A DNA stretch of 64,000 nt from assembly GCA_036260935.1 (NCBI GenBank), contig DATALQ010000051.1, positions 293,092-357,091 on the forward strand, written 5' to 3'. Each line of letters opens with the position of its first letter. Position 1 is the stretch's first letter. The position numbers were made by a program, and so were the translations under genes. Shown piece after piece: positions 7,805 to 16,542 of this stretch. Under the pieces are notes generated by a model. The model did no database searches. It was not told the DNA's origin and saw only the letters and a list, made by a program, of their open reading frames with translations. Source of the DNA: JAEYOM01 sp036260935. GTDB lineage: Bacteria > Bacillota > Clostridia > Acetivibrionales > DTU013.

Positions 7805-9222
7805 TCCGCCGGTCTTGTTCCCTTTGGCAGCGTGACAATAAACTCCGATCCGACGTCGATCGTACTGTGTACCTCGATCGACCCGCCATGCGCCTCCACT
7901 ATCGCCTTCGAAATCGTAAGCCCTATGCCCGAGCCCCCTGTCATTCTGTTTCTTGACTTATCCGCCCTGTAGAACCTTTCAAAAATATAGGGCAGGTCTT
8001 CTTCGGGGATGCCCCGGCCGTTGTCTTTTACTATGAATTCAGTTACATCTTCAGAGCCCTTTACCCTGACCCGTACCCTTCCTCCCGCCTGCGTGTACTT
8101 CACTGCATTCGAAAGCAGGTTGACCGCGACCTGGCTGATTTTGTCCCTGTCTGCATATACTACTTCCTCACTGCCAAAAAAATCTGCAGTAATATTTTTA
8201 GTGAGGAATTCGTTTTCAAAATTCTGAAGCTGCCTTTTAACAAGCTCCGACAGGTCGAAATATTCCCTGTTGAGCGTGATATTCTCGCTTTCGTACCTGG
8301 CCAGCTTCTCAAGATCTCCGACCATCTTGCCGATACGTACGATTTCCTCCTGGCAGCTTCGGAGCCTTTCAGTATCCGGCTCCCATATACCGTCTATCAT
8401 AGCTTCCATATGGCTCTGCAAAGTAGCAAGCGGCGTCCTCAGTTCATGTGCGACGTCGCTTGTGAGCCTTTTTCGCAGCAATTCCTGCTTGCCCATGGTA
8501 TCCGCCAGATCATTTATGGTCTGAGTCAGTTGATTTATTTCCCTGGTTTTTGAGTTTCCTGTTATTCTTTTTGAAAACAAACCCTTCGATATTGACTGTG
8601 CGGCGCCGATAACACTTGAAATAGGTGAGCTCAGGCGTTTTGCCATGAAGTTACCGAGTATTAGCGCGAAGAGAATTGAAAAAAGTCCAACAACGAGCAG
8701 CAGCAGATTGAGTGTGTTGAGGAAGGCCAGGTCCCTGTCGTTAAGATAATATGGGCCGTAGTTTCCGATCATTACCGTGCCTATTGTGTGAAGATCGGCA
8801 GATACCAATGGATAAGGTATTTCCGAATAGCTGCTCTTGACGCCTGGGTAGCGGCTGCTGACGTTCTTCGCCATCTGCTCTATGATATTCCGGCAAATAC
8901 CGTTATTATGCTTTGTGGCGTCCCAAATAATCCTGCCCGAATTGTCCTGCACCTTGATTATCGTACTCTGTTCAAGCGCGGCGACTCCTATGTTTTCTAT
9001 GCCTGCCATATCCCATGAGCCGCTCCTGAACTGTCCCGAAAGCGTACTGACTATTTCCCTGTACCGCTGCTCCTGATTTTGAAGCGCATACTCCCTGAAA
9101 GGCTTGTCGAGGAATATGCCCGTCAGTATGTTAACCAGTATGACACTTATTATCGCGAGTATTACATAGGATAAAGAAAGCCTGGTCCTCAGGCTTATTG
9201 TAAACCTGCGCCTGTCTGCCAT
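7801..9222 (-). CDS. Membrane sensor histidine kinase
   Basis: A 473-residue kinase of the OmpR/EnvZ-like class. It has an N-terminal membrane helix near residues 15-37, an extracellular sensor domain of about 130 residues and a second membrane helix near 170-192. These are followed by a HAMP linker, the dimerisation/phosphoacceptor box (DVAHELRTPLATLQ) and a HATPase domain with N box (NLLSNAVKYT), G1 (DNGRGIPEEDL), F (FERFYR) and G2 (GGSGIGLTISK). The ATG at 9222 begins one base after the response-regulator stop, so the two are translationally coupled. The signal is unknown, but the position behind an amino-acid ABC transporter suggests nutrient or envelope sensing. Confidence 0.93.
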   Translation of the reverse strand: MADRRRFTISLRTRLSLSYVILAIISVILVNILTGIFLDKPFREYALQNQEQRYREIVSTLSGQFRSGSWDMAGIENIGVAALEQSTIIKVQDNSGRIIWDATKHNNGICRNIIEQMAKNVSSRYPGVKSSYSEIPYPLVSADLHTIGTVMIGNYGPYYLNDRDLAFLNTLNLLLLVVGLFSILFALILGNFMAKRLSSPISSVIGAAQSISKGLFSKRITGNSKTREINQLTQTINDLADTMGKQELLRKRLTSDVAHELRTPLATLQSHMEAMIDGIWEPDTERLRSCQEEIVRIGKMVGDLEKLARYESENITLNREYFDLSELVKRQLQNFENEFLTKNITADFFGSEEVVYADRDKISQVAVNLLSNAVKYTQAGGRVRVRVKGSEDVTEFIVKDNGRGIPEEDLPYIFERFYRADKSRNRMTGGSGIGLTISKAIVEAHGGSIEVHSTIDVGSEFIVTLPKGTRPAD

Positions 9223-9223
9223 A

Positions 9224-9919
9224 TTATTCACCCGCAAAACGATACCCGACTCCATGCACTGTAAGCAGGTATTTCGGAGCTTTGGGATCGTCTTCTATCT
9301 TCTGCCTCAGATTTTTGACATGAGTATCCACTGTTCTGTCAAAACCGTCGAAATCCTCACCAAGCGCCATATTCACAAGCTCATCCCTGGTAAAGGTCTT
9401 TTTGGGATACTTGATGAGAGCGAGCAGTATCCTGTATTCATTGGGAGTCAGGTTGACGGTATTTCCTCCCTTTATCACTTCATGCCTCAGATTGTCGATC
9501 ACAAGATCCTCATGATTGAAGGAAAATGTATTCGACAGAGGTACGGGATCGCCGGCAGTCCTGCGAAGAACGGCAATGACCCTCGCCACAAGCTGTTTGG
9601 GGCTGAAAGGCTTTGTTATGTAATCATCCGCTCCTATATCCAGTCCTCTCAATATAGTCTCCTCATCGGATTTCGCGGTCAGCATGATGACGGGAACCCT
9701 GGACCTCTTCCTGATAGTCCTGCAGATCTCCTCACCCGTGATATCGGGCAGCATCAGATCCAGAATGACTATGGACGGTCCCGTCCTTTCGAACAATTCC
9801 AGAGCATGCCTTCCGTCATATGCCGTGAATACCTCGAAACCGGCATGTTCAAGGTATGATTTCACGACTTCCGCTATTTTATGTTCATCATCCACTACTA
9901 AAACTTTTTTTCTATCCAT
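9224..9919 (-). CDS. OmpR-family response regulator
   Basis: A 231-residue two-domain regulator. The receiver domain has the acidic pair VVDDE, phosphoacceptor aspartate in VILDLMLPD (near residue 53), the Thr/Ser in MLTAKS and the lysine in ITKPFSP. The C-terminal winged-helix DNA-binding domain shows LTPNEYRILLALIKYP and the recognition region RTVDTHVKNLRQKI. It pairs with the kinase that follows directly. It starts only 4 bases after the stop of the ABC transporter ATPase, without a good ribosome site, so it is probably translated by coupling and belongs to the transporter operon. Confidence 0.95.
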   Translation of the reverse strand: MDRKKVLVVDDEHKIAEVVKSYLEHAGFEVFTAYDGRHALELFERTGPSIVILDLMLPDITGEEICRTIRKRSRVPVIMLTAKSDEETILRGLDIGADDYITKPFSPKQLVARVIAVLRRTAGDPVPLSNTFSFNHEDLVIDNLRHEVIKGGNTVNLTPNEYRILLALIKYPKKTFTRDELVNMALGEDFDGFDRTVDTHVKNLRQKIEDDPKAPKYLLTVHGVGYRFAGE

Positions 9920-9923
9920 AATT

Positions 9924-10673
9924 CTAAATCACATAATTTTCAGGTGTTATCAGCTGTAAAAACTGTCTGGTCCTCGCCTTTTGCGGATTTCTGAAAAACG
10001 TTTCCGCAGGCGCCCTTTCTATTATTGTACCCTGATCCATAAAAATCACATCAGTGGCAACATCGCGCGCAAAACTCATCTCATGGGTGACAACGACCAT
10101 GGTGATGCCGGTCTTAGCTATTTTTTTCATGACGCCCAGCACCTCCTGGACCAACTCCGGATCAAGTGCGCTTGTCGGTTCGTCGAAAAGTATCACCTCG
10201 GGCTTCATCGCAAGTGCGCGCGCGATAGCAACGCGCTGCTGCTGTCCTCCCGAGAGTTGAGAAGGGTAGTAGTCCATTCTATCGCCCAGACCGACCTTTT
10301 CGAGGTATGTCCTCGCTGTTTCAAAAGCCTCTTTCCTACCCATTTTCTTTACGACAACCAGGCCTTCGGCCACATTTCCGAGAGCCGTCCTGTGCGCAAA
10401 AAGGTTGAAGCCCTGAAATACCATCGCAGTTTTTTTCCGCAGTTCCATTACCTGCTTTCTGCGGACTTTACCGTAATCGAGCTGCAGCTCGCCCATTTTA
10501 ATCGTGCCGGACTGCGGGTGCTCCAACAGGTTGATGCACCTAAGCAGAGTGGATTTCCCGGAGCCGCTCGGTCCAAGTACCGCTACCACGCTCCCGGCAG
10601 CGACATCCAGATCGACGCCCCTCAATACCTCATTCCTGCCGAAGGATTTATGCAAGCCGCGTATTTCAATCAT
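9924..10673 (-). CDS. Polar amino acid ABC transporter ATP-binding protein
   Basis: A 249-residue ABC ATPase of the GlnQ/ArtP/TcyN class. Walker A is GPSGSGKSTLL near residue 34, Q-loop VFQGFNLFAH, signature LSGGQQQRVAIARAL, Walker B VILFDEPTSALDP and switch histidine in VVVTHEMSFA. The sequence AHRTALGNVAEGL after the Q-loop is typical of polar amino-acid importers. Its ATG overlaps the end of the permease gene by 8 bases (ATGATTGA), which supports this start over the longer frame to 10712. With the permease and the binding lipoprotein it makes a complete importer. Confidence 0.95.
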   Translation of the reverse strand: MIEIRGLHKSFGRNEVLRGVDLDVAAGSVVAVLGPSGSGKSTLLRCINLLEHPQSGTIKMGELQLDYGKVRRKQVMELRKKTAMVFQGFNLFAHRTALGNVAEGLVVVKKMGRKEAFETARTYLEKVGLGDRMDYYPSQLSGGQQQRVAIARALAMKPEVILFDEPTSALDPELVQEVLGVMKKIAKTGITMVVVTHEMSFARDVATDVIFMDQGTIIERAPAETFFRNPQKARTRQFLQLITPENYVI

Positions 10674-11391
10674 TGACAACACCCCGTTCATGGCGGCGCA
10701 GCCGCTTTTCACCGAAAATCATGAGTTGTTCGAATATTATGCAGATAAGCCAGTACATTGCCGCAGCCACTATATACGCCTCGAAGAACTTCGACGAGCG
10801 AGCCGCGGCTATTTTGGCCTGTCCGATTATCTCAGGCACGGAGGCGGCAAAAGCCAGCGACGTATCCTTAAGCAGTGCTATAAAAGAATTCCCGAGGTTG
10901 GGTATGGCTACGACCGCGGCCTGCGGTATCACTATCCGTAGCATTACCTGCGGAGCCGTCATCCCCAGCGATTCCGCAGCCTCGACCTGGCCTTTACCCA
11001 CGGAAAGGATAGCCGAGCGAATCGTTTCCGAGAGGTAAGCACCGACATTCAATGAAAACGAAACGTACATGAAGGTTATGGCCTGAATGGAAGAAATATC
11101 TATGCTCCAGCCGTAAATGCCGCTCAGGTATCTCAAAACCATCGGTATACCGTAGTATGAGAGAAATATCTGCACGAGCAGCGGGGTACCGCGCATGAAT
11201 GAGACATAGACCTGCGCGATCTGCAGCAGTACGGGCACCTTGTATATCTTCACCAGCGCCGTGGCAAACCCCAGCATTATACCAACAACGAAGGCAACAA
11301 GGGCTATCGACAGGGAAACAGGTATTCCTGCTGCGACGCGCGGTATCAATTGCATCATGTAGTTTATGTCCAGAAGTCCGTTTCCCTGCAT
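10666..11391 (-). CDS. Polar amino acid ABC transporter permease
   Basis: A 241-residue permease of the HisMQ/GlnP class with about five membrane segments. The conserved cytoplasmic EAA loop (EAAESLGMTAPQVMLRIVIPQA) and the family mark FMRGTPLLVQIFLSYYG are clear. I start at the ATG at 11391, which has GAGG 8 bases upstream. The GTG at 11400 is an alternative with poorer spacing. It lies between the substrate-binding lipoprotein gene and the ATPase, but a tandem-repeat array of about 145 bases separates it from the former. Confidence 0.93.
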   Translation of the reverse strand: MQGNGLLDINYMMQLIPRVAAGIPVSLSIALVAFVVGIMLGFATALVKIYKVPVLLQIAQVYVSFMRGTPLLVQIFLSYYGIPMVLRYLSGIYGWSIDISSIQAITFMYVSFSLNVGAYLSETIRSAILSVGKGQVEAAESLGMTAPQVMLRIVIPQAAVVAIPNLGNSFIALLKDTSLAFAASVPEIIGQAKIAAARSSKFFEAYIVAAAMYWLICIIFEQLMIFGEKRLRRHERGVVND

Positions 11392-11422
11392 TAGCTCCAC
11401 CTCGTATAACTATTTTCTTTCT

Positions 11423-11566
11423 GGGGTAATCCTCAAAGATTTCCTTCTCGGCATTCTCCTCAAAGATTTCCTTCTCGGCATTCTCCTCAAGATTTCCGCC
11501 CCGGCATAATCCTCAAAGATTTCCGCCCCGGCATTATCCTCAAAGATTTCCGCCTCGGGGTAATCC
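11423..11566. repeat. 27-bp tandem repeat array, five units plus a partial
   Basis: Five head-to-tail units of 27 bases (one is 26) begin at 11423, 11450, 11477, 11503 and 11530, and end with a 10-base partial unit. The plus-strand core is TCCTCAAAGATTTCC. Units 1-2 share a TTCTC tail and units 3-5 a CGCC(C/T)C tail, so the array grew in at least two steps. It fills nearly the whole gap between the binding-protein and permease genes of the amino-acid transporter. The unit length is a multiple of three and the array is open in frame with the upstream gene beyond its stop codon. Confidence 0.9.
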
Positions 11567-11577
11567 GAACATGACTC

Positions 11578-12480
11578 CTACTTCGAGTAGTCCACTCCGA
11601 ACCAGTCTATCGACAGTTTGCTTAACGAGCCGTCATCTTTCAGCTTTGTGAGTGCGGCGTCGATCTTTTCCATTAGCTTCTGACCGGCCTCATCCTTTTT
11701 GGCTATAAAATAAGTCGGGTCTGCGGCTATACGTTCTCCGACGGGTTCTACATCGAGATTCTGAGCCTTGGCCTTCGAAGCCGCCATGATAGGATCGTTC
11801 AGCGTAGCGTCTATACGCCCGTTTGCAATATCCTGAAGTACTGTAGTGATATCCTCTTCATAATAAACAATGTTGAGGATGTTGCCGTTTTGCTTGTTCC
11901 AGTCCTCAAGTATCCGCGTAAAGGAATCTCCAACGGTAGTTCCTATCTTTTTACCCTTAAGGTCGCTAAGCGACTTTATATCCGTCCTGCCCTTCCTGAC
12001 GATAAGCTGGCTTACGCACAAAGCGTAAGAGTTGCCGGACAGCAAATACTTTGCCTTGCGGTCGGGATTGGATGTTATCTGGTTTGCAAGCAGCTGGAAT
12101 TTGTCCGAATCGAGTCCCGGGAACAGAGAATCCCACGGGCCGGATACGAATTCGAATTTGAGGCTCGGGTCGGTTTTTTCAACAAGACGCAGTACTTCGA
12201 TATCGTAGCCTGTCAGCTTCCCGCTTGCGTCAACGTATGAAAAAGGCTCGTAAGTACCCATTGTCCCGACTTTTATTACCTGCGGCGCAGCGGACGTATC
12301 GGTAGTGGCTGCCGGTGCGGCACTGCCTTCGAATTCGTCGGCAGTTCCGGCCGCCTGTGCGGTTCCCTCGCCCGATGCGGCCGTGGCTGCCTGCGACGCG
12401 TTCTGCGAAGTCTGTCCGCAGGCCGTCAGTAGCAGCGCAAGTATTGCAATTACGGTTACAGCTAAAGAAAATCTTTTCAT
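11578..12480 (-). CDS. Amino acid ABC transporter substrate-binding lipoprotein
   Basis: A 300-residue extracytoplasmic binding protein of the family-3 (amino acid) type. A lipoprotein signal peptide ends in the lipobox LLTAC at residues 17-21, followed by a low-complexity Ala/Ser/Thr-rich linker of about 45 residues. The solute-binding domain starts near IKVGTMGTYEPFSYVD, with DIEVLRLVEK, KGKKIGTTVGDS and the hinge region FQLLANQIT. Such proteins bind polar amino acids, often cystine, and hand them to the permease. GGGAGG precedes the ATG at 12480. It is the first gene of the importer/two-component operon. Confidence 0.93.
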   Translation of the reverse strand: MKRFSLAVTVIAILALLLTACGQTSQNASQAATAASGEGTAQAAGTADEFEGSAAPAATTDTSAAPQVIKVGTMGTYEPFSYVDASGKLTGYDIEVLRLVEKTDPSLKFEFVSGPWDSLFPGLDSDKFQLLANQITSNPDRKAKYLLSGNSYALCVSQLIVRKGRTDIKSLSDLKGKKIGTTVGDSFTRILEDWNKQNGNILNIVYYEEDITTVLQDIANGRIDATLNDPIMAASKAKAQNLDVEPVGERIAADPTYFIAKKDEAGQKLMEKIDAALTKLKDDGSLSKLSIDWFGVDYSK

Positions 12481-12642
12481 GATGTACCCTCCCAATAAAT
12501 AAAAAGTTATGTTAATCTTTATTGCTTACTTTTATGTCCGCTCCGGCATGACTATCTGCGATGTTCGCCGGTCTAACGGAGCTTGACAAAATCCCTTCCA
12601 GCTTCAAATCTCGAGTCGGTCGCGCACCATACACAGCCCTGT

Positions 12643-13446
12643 CTATCTAGTTAATAAGCCTGCATCCAGAACATACTGGCTGCCGGTTACGAATCTGGAT
12701 TTTTCACTTGCGAGGAAAAGCACGGCTTCGGCCACATCCTCAGGCTCTATCCATGGCACGGGCAGCAGATTTCCAGCCGAACGCTCCGCGATTTCCTCGG
12801 TAGTAGTTCCTTCAAGGAATGCAAGACCGTCGTTCATCGGGGTATTGACCCCAGTCGGATGTATACTGATCACTCTGATATTGTGAGGCGCAAGTTCGAG
12901 CGCCAGAGATTTGGTCAACCCCACCAGGCCCCATTTGGAGGCTGCATAATGCGAAAGCCGGTTCATTCCGCGAAGGCCCGCAATCGATGAGTTATTGATG
13001 ATGACGCCGCTTTTTTGTCTGATCATATGCGGTATTACGTATTTGGTAGTAAGCCAGGCACCCTTCAGATTGATGTCGAGCATTGAGTCCCATTCAGCCT
13101 CCGTCAATTCATACGCGAGACCGTATGCGCAGATACCTGCGTTATTGAAGAGGACATCTATCGTACCGAAGACTTCCGCGCCACCGGATACAGCCCGTTC
13201 AACGTCCCCGGCGCTGCGTACGTCGCCTGTGAAAACCTCTGCCCTGGCCCCCAGGGCCTCAATATCCTGCTTCAGCTTGTCAAGCTCCACAGAAGAACTG
13301 TTGTTATATGCCGGGTAGCTGATCCTGCCGCCGAGGTCGAAGCCTATGACATTGGCTCCTTCCTTTGCAAATGCAAGCGCTGCCGCTCTCCCCTGACCTT
13401 TGGCAGCGCCTGTAATAAATACCGTCTTGCCTGTAAACTGTCCCAT
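12643..13446 (-). CDS. SDR-family NAD(P)-dependent oxidoreductase
   Basis: A 267-residue classical short-chain dehydrogenase. The cofactor loop TGAAKGQGRA is near residues 11-20, the NNAGIC motif near 96, and the catalytic Ser and Tyr-x-x-x-Lys appear as NNSSIAG and YAASK. After the second strand there is an insertion (FDLGGRISYPAYNNSS) that recalls the mycofactocin-coupled SDR subgroup. I see no mycofactocin genes here, so I treat that only as resemblance. It ends near LDAGLLTR. The AhpD-like gene lies 6 bases upstream on the same strand, so the two are very likely co-transcribed. Substrate unknown. Confidence 0.9.
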   Translation of the reverse strand: MGQFTGKTVFITGAAKGQGRAAALAFAKEGANVIGFDLGGRISYPAYNNSSSVELDKLKQDIEALGARAEVFTGDVRSAGDVERAVSGGAEVFGTIDVLFNNAGICAYGLAYELTEAEWDSMLDINLKGAWLTTKYVIPHMIRQKSGVIINNSSIAGLRGMNRLSHYAASKWGLVGLTKSLALELAPHNIRVISIHPTGVNTPMNDGLAFLEGTTTEEIAERSAGNLLPVPWIEPEDVAEAVLFLASEKSRFVTGSQYVLDAGLLTR

Positions 13447-13452
13447 GATTTT

Positions 13453-13977
13453 TTACCTCCTGCTGTAGCTGACAAGGTATTCGTCAAGCTCTACCTGCAG
13501 CGCGTTATTGATAAGATTGGTTGCTATCATCAATCCGGCAAATGCCGTAAGTGATACGATCTGTTCGTCGCTGTATAATTTCTTCAGTCTGCCGTAAAGC
13601 TCATCGTCCACTCTTGCCGGTTCTGTCACACAGCACCGCCCGAAGTCCACAAGGGTTTGCTCCTCCTCAGAAAAGACCGGTGCATCCGGATCTTCGCCCG
13701 CTTCGACCAGTATCCTTCGAAAAAAGGTGGAACATATGAGACAGTCGTTCTGTGACGATATGGCATAACAGAAATAATTGACTCCCCTGTCCCCAATAAA
13801 ACCGCTTACCTCATCCCTGAGGGGATACCATTCCATAAGAGCGTGAAAGGCAGGCAGCGAATGAAGCAGTGTTCTTTTCATATTAGTTATCCGCCCGTGT
13901 TTGCCTATCTGATCGTCAAACTGCTCTCTGGCGGCATCACTCGCGTTTTCATATTCCACCGGTAAAATCCGTGCCAT
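13453..13977 (-). CDS. Carboxymuconolactone decarboxylase/AhpD-like protein
   Basis: A 174-residue alpha-helical protein of the AhpD-like superfamily. The central redox-type motif DCLICSTFFRR holds two cysteines three residues apart (CxxC) as in AhpD, but the usual downstream histidine is replaced. The C-terminal helix LTAFAGLMIATNLINNAL is typical of the fold. Members act as alkylhydroperoxidase partners or decarboxylases, and the function here is open. AGGAG lies 9 bases before the ATG at 13977. It leads the SDR gene in a two-gene operon with a hairpin in its 5' leader. Confidence 0.8.
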   Translation of the reverse strand: MARILPVEYENASDAAREQFDDQIGKHGRITNMKRTLLHSLPAFHALMEWYPLRDEVSGFIGDRGVNYFCYAISSQNDCLICSTFFRRILVEAGEDPDAPVFSEEEQTLVDFGRCCVTEPARVDDELYGRLKKLYSDEQIVSLTAFAGLMIATNLINNALQVELDEYLVSYSRR

Positions 13978-14023
13978 GATATCTCTCCTTTTAAACCTAT
14001 ATGTATAGTATGTTTTATTGCCT

Positions 14024-14054
14024 AAAAACAACCAGACTTGATTGCATCTGGCTT
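14024..14054 (-). terminator. Possible leader hairpin with T-run
   Basis: On the minus strand a seven-pair stem (AAGCCAGA with TCTGGTT, 10-base loop) is followed by GTTTTTAGG. It lies in the 5' leader of the AhpD-like gene, so it could act as an attenuator. It is weak and could equally be chance. A 14-base perfect palindrome, AGTATTATAATACT, lies further upstream at 14099-14112. Confidence 0.3.
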
Positions 14055-14162
14055 CTGAGGTTTCTGATACTTTTATTTCCTACTATTTTGATAAGATTAG
14101 TATTATAATACTCCGGCATCCGTGTTATGTCAATATAAATTTTTCAATATCAGCGGGTACGA

Positions 14163-14191
14163 TTGATACCGCTTTTATATGTTGATATAAT
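14163..14191 (+). promoter_or_regulatory. Sigma-A type promoter for the zinc-ribbon gene
   Basis: TTGATA at 14163-14168 and TATAAT at 14186-14191 are separated by 17 bases, about 60 bases upstream of the ATG at 14253. This is a near-consensus housekeeping promoter. Confidence 0.7.
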
Positions 14192-14252
14192 TAAATTCAA
14201 TTGCAGAAATTGTATAACGTACCATTAAAAATACAGAAAGAGATGTGGTAAA

Positions 14253-15443
14253 ATGTATTGCAAACATTGTGGCAAACAGATTGACGAACAGGCCAAGTTT
14301 TGTCAATATTGCGGGAAAAGTGTCAATAAGAATACTTCAACAAACAAAACATTAATTGCCAAAGTATTCACTGTTGCGCTCTCTATACTTAGCTTCTATG
14401 GTATATTTGCAGACTCTGTAACCATATCAGCCGAAGGAGAATTAAGCCCTTTTGGCTTTGTCGTACTCGTTTTATTGGCAGTTTGCGCTATCGTTATATA
14501 CAAGACCCGTGTATACTTTATCAGTATAATTTGTTTCGTGGCATTAAGCATAATTTATTCAGTCAGGCTAATAAATCTGCAACAAGTATTAATGAAAGAG
14601 TTTGGAGGACTTATTGACTTTGATTCGTTCAAAACCCTTTATTGGACATACTTAATTGTTTTAAGCGTATTCTCAATTATTCTTGTAATAAAATACCTTC
14701 GCGATTATAAAAGTGAAATGATATTAAGTATAATAAATCGGCTCAAAGACAACAAACCCATAACCAGTGATGATATGAATAATATAGCAGCATCAGGTAT
14801 ACACGAAAGAAGAAAAGGCTTTTCCCTAATTATTGGTATCGTAGGCTGTATTATATACATTTTTTCAATCATTTTCCTCCCGTACCCTTTAGATATCGGC
14901 AGGATACTAAGCATATTATCGTTTTCATGTATTGGGCTTTTTTTGTACGCTTTGTATAGTAATATTAAGAATCGGAAACCTGTCATGCAATTAAACCAAT
15001 GCTTCAATATAGCTTTATGTGCCTTTATTATTCAACTATGCTCGTCAATAATGTCCCGGGGCTCTGGCTCCATAAGTAAGTTGATAACTTTAGTCATATT
15101 TGACATAGGATTGTGCTTTGGATTTTATAAAATACACAGCGGTTTTAAGGGAAAGCTTGGTAGTGTTCATCTTAAGATATATATAGTTTTTTCAATGATT
15201 TGTTTATGCACGAGCTTAGCACTAGGCATTTTTTATAATTGCACATCCTTTAGTAACTTTGGCATCCCTCTATCTTCACTTGCTGATTATTATTTTCGTT
15301 TTGTACTTCTTCCAGCAACCACAAGTATCATTGTAAACATCGTATTATTACTTTTGCTTAACGCTATGCTACGAAACCTAAAGGTACTGGTTATAAGGAA
15401 ACAGACAGATAAGAAATCATTGGAAGTGCCAATCGTTATGTAA
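14253..15443 (+). CDS. Zinc-ribbon membrane protein of unknown function
   Basis: A 396-residue protein. The N-terminus is a zinc-ribbon (CKHCGKQID...FCQYCGKSV) within the first 30 residues. It is followed by roughly ten hydrophobic segments arranged in two blocks with a cytoplasmic, charged stretch near residues 150-190 (DYKSEMILSIINRLKDNKPI). Clostridia encode many such ribbon-plus-membrane proteins with no assigned role. AAAGAG precedes the ATG and a near-consensus promoter lies upstream. It is a single gene converging on the minus-strand neighbour, and AT-richer than the flanking copper region. Confidence 0.75.
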   Translation: MYCKHCGKQIDEQAKFCQYCGKSVNKNTSTNKTLIAKVFTVALSILSFYGIFADSVTISAEGELSPFGFVVLVLLAVCAIVIYKTRVYFISIICFVALSIIYSVRLINLQQVLMKEFGGLIDFDSFKTLYWTYLIVLSVFSIILVIKYLRDYKSEMILSIINRLKDNKPITSDDMNNIAASGIHERRKGFSLIIGIVGCIIYIFSIIFLPYPLDIGRILSILSFSCIGLFLYALYSNIKNRKPVMQLNQCFNIALCAFIIQLCSSIMSRGSGSISKLITLVIFDIGLCFGFYKIHSGFKGKLGSVHLKIYIVFSMICLCTSLALGIFYNCTSFSNFGIPLSSLADYYFRFVLLPATTSIIVNIVLLLLLNAMLRNLKVLVIRKQTDKKSLEVPIVM

Positions 15444-15531
15444 GATACACCGGTATCTTGGTGCACCAGTGTTTCAGCCTATACATCGGCCCGGCAAAAT
15501 CAAAACTATGTATCCTATGAGTATAACCAAG

Positions 15532-15556
15532 GACGGACAGCAATACATACTGTCCG
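15532..15556. repeat. Intergenic inverted repeat
   Basis: CGGACAG and CTGTCCG, separated by about nine bases, form a seven-pair hairpin in the gap between two converging genes. No T-run follows on either strand, so it is at best a weak terminator. A second small hairpin (AAGATAC with GTATCTT) sits at 15441-15460. Confidence 0.35.
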
Positions 15557-15591
15557 CCCGACGGTTCCGGCCCAAAACACAGCCACAAAGT

Positions 15592-16074
15592 TCACATTGC
15601 ATTCATCATGAATAGATTTGGATTAAGCATTCCGAAAATCATTGCAACATGCGCAACTACAAGGAATATACCCACGAGTATCGCATGAAGCTTGATTTTA
15701 TCAACTTCGCTTCTTTTTCTGCCGATAACTCCAAGTTCAAGAAGCGTAAGTCCGAGGAAAGGAATTATTCCCGCAAGGTAAAATCCTACTGCAAGCACGT
15801 CCGCAGGTCCCCTCCAGCCGCCGGTCGTCGTCAGCGGGATGACTGCGTTGAAAAGAAGGTAGATAAAAATACCAAGAAAATAAATTCCGGCAAAAATACC
15901 AGTTGCCTTATTGATCGCCCTTGCTCTGCTCTTCATGTTGCGGGTGAACAAAACGATCAATTCGGTGATTGCCAGCGTTTCGGCACAGATGACCGGGACC
16001 GCCATAAAGATAAGCAAGTGCCAGGGCTGCGCCGTTGCCAGCAGTTCCATGTAATGCGTCATTGCATCGTTCAT
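15592..16074 (-). CDS. Small polytopic membrane protein of unknown function
   Basis: A 160-residue protein with about four membrane segments (near residues 19-42, 61-82, 93-115 and 131-152). It has a His/Met-containing C-terminus (VAHVAMIFGMLNPNLFMMNAM). The Met- and His-rich character and location beside the copper genes suggest, but do not show, a metal-related role. It may belong to a DUF6803-like family, though I am unsure of that assignment. GGAGG lies 9 bases before the ATG. It is separated from the copper operon by that operon's terminator, so it has its own transcription unit. Confidence 0.65.
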   Translation of the reverse strand: MNDAMTHYMELLATAQPWHLLIFMAVPVICAETLAITELIVLFTRNMKSRARAINKATGIFAGIYFLGIFIYLLFNAVIPLTTTGGWRGPADVLAVGFYLAGIIPFLGLTLLELGVIGRKRSEVDKIKLHAILVGIFLVVAHVAMIFGMLNPNLFMMNAM

Positions 16075-16195
16075 GTGTTGTGACCTCCTGGTTGGTAAAT
16101 TTCTTTATTTATTAGCTGTATTTGATATTACCCGGCATTTGTGAAGATATTATGAAGATTGACTAAAATTATATGAATACTAATAAATAAAAGAA

Positions 16196-16227
16196 ACCGA
16201 AAAAACAAAAAAGCCCCAATGGGGCTT
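16196..16227 (-). terminator. Rho-independent terminator of the copper operon
   Basis: AAGCCCC and GGGGCTT pair around a three-base loop at 16211-16227. On the minus strand the stem is followed by a T-rich run. It lies about 90 bases after the copZ stop codon. Confidence 0.85.
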
Positions 16228-16314
16228 CCCTGTATAGTTGTAACGCCTTAAAAAAGATTTTTGCAAGAGCTTTAAAAGAGCTCAAGTATGGCTCAAAACA
16301 GGTACCGAAAGTAG

Positions 16315-16527
16315 CTATTTCACATCATAGCCCTGGTCTTCGATAGCATCCTTGATAGCTTTAAGGTCTACCTTTTGCGGATCATAGCCGACAGTTACCT
16401 TGCCACCCTTAAGATCCACCGAAACGCTGTCGACGCCGCCCAGTGCGCCTACCGATTTCTTGACAGCATTTTCGCAATGGCTGCATGACATACCTTCTAC
16501 ATTCAATGTTGTTGTTTCCTTTGACAT
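16315..16527 (-). CDS. copZ: Copper chaperone CopZ-like protein
   Basis: A 70-residue single heavy-metal-associated domain. The metal-binding loop GMSCSHCENAV (CxxC) is near residues 12-22, and the betaalphabetabetaalphabeta pattern fills the protein. CopZ carries Cu(I) in the cytoplasm and delivers it to the N-terminal domains of CopA, encoded directly upstream in the same operon (15 bases apart). GGAGGG precedes the ATG. Last gene before the operon terminator. Confidence 0.93.
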   Translation of the reverse strand: MSKETTTLNVEGMSCSHCENAVKKSVGALGGVDSVSVDLKGGKVTVGYDPQKVDLKAIKDAIEDQGYDVK

Positions 16528-16542
16528 AATAAATCCCTCCGT

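Noticed and set aside
11423..11566. Repeats looked at as a CRISPR array
   Set aside because: Units abut with no variable spacers, differ among themselves, and no cas genes are near; it is a tandem repeat.
12643..13446. Firm assignment as a mycofactocin-dependent dehydrogenase
   Set aside because: The insertion after strand 2 is similar, but no mycofactocin genes are seen and such use is mainly actinobacterial.
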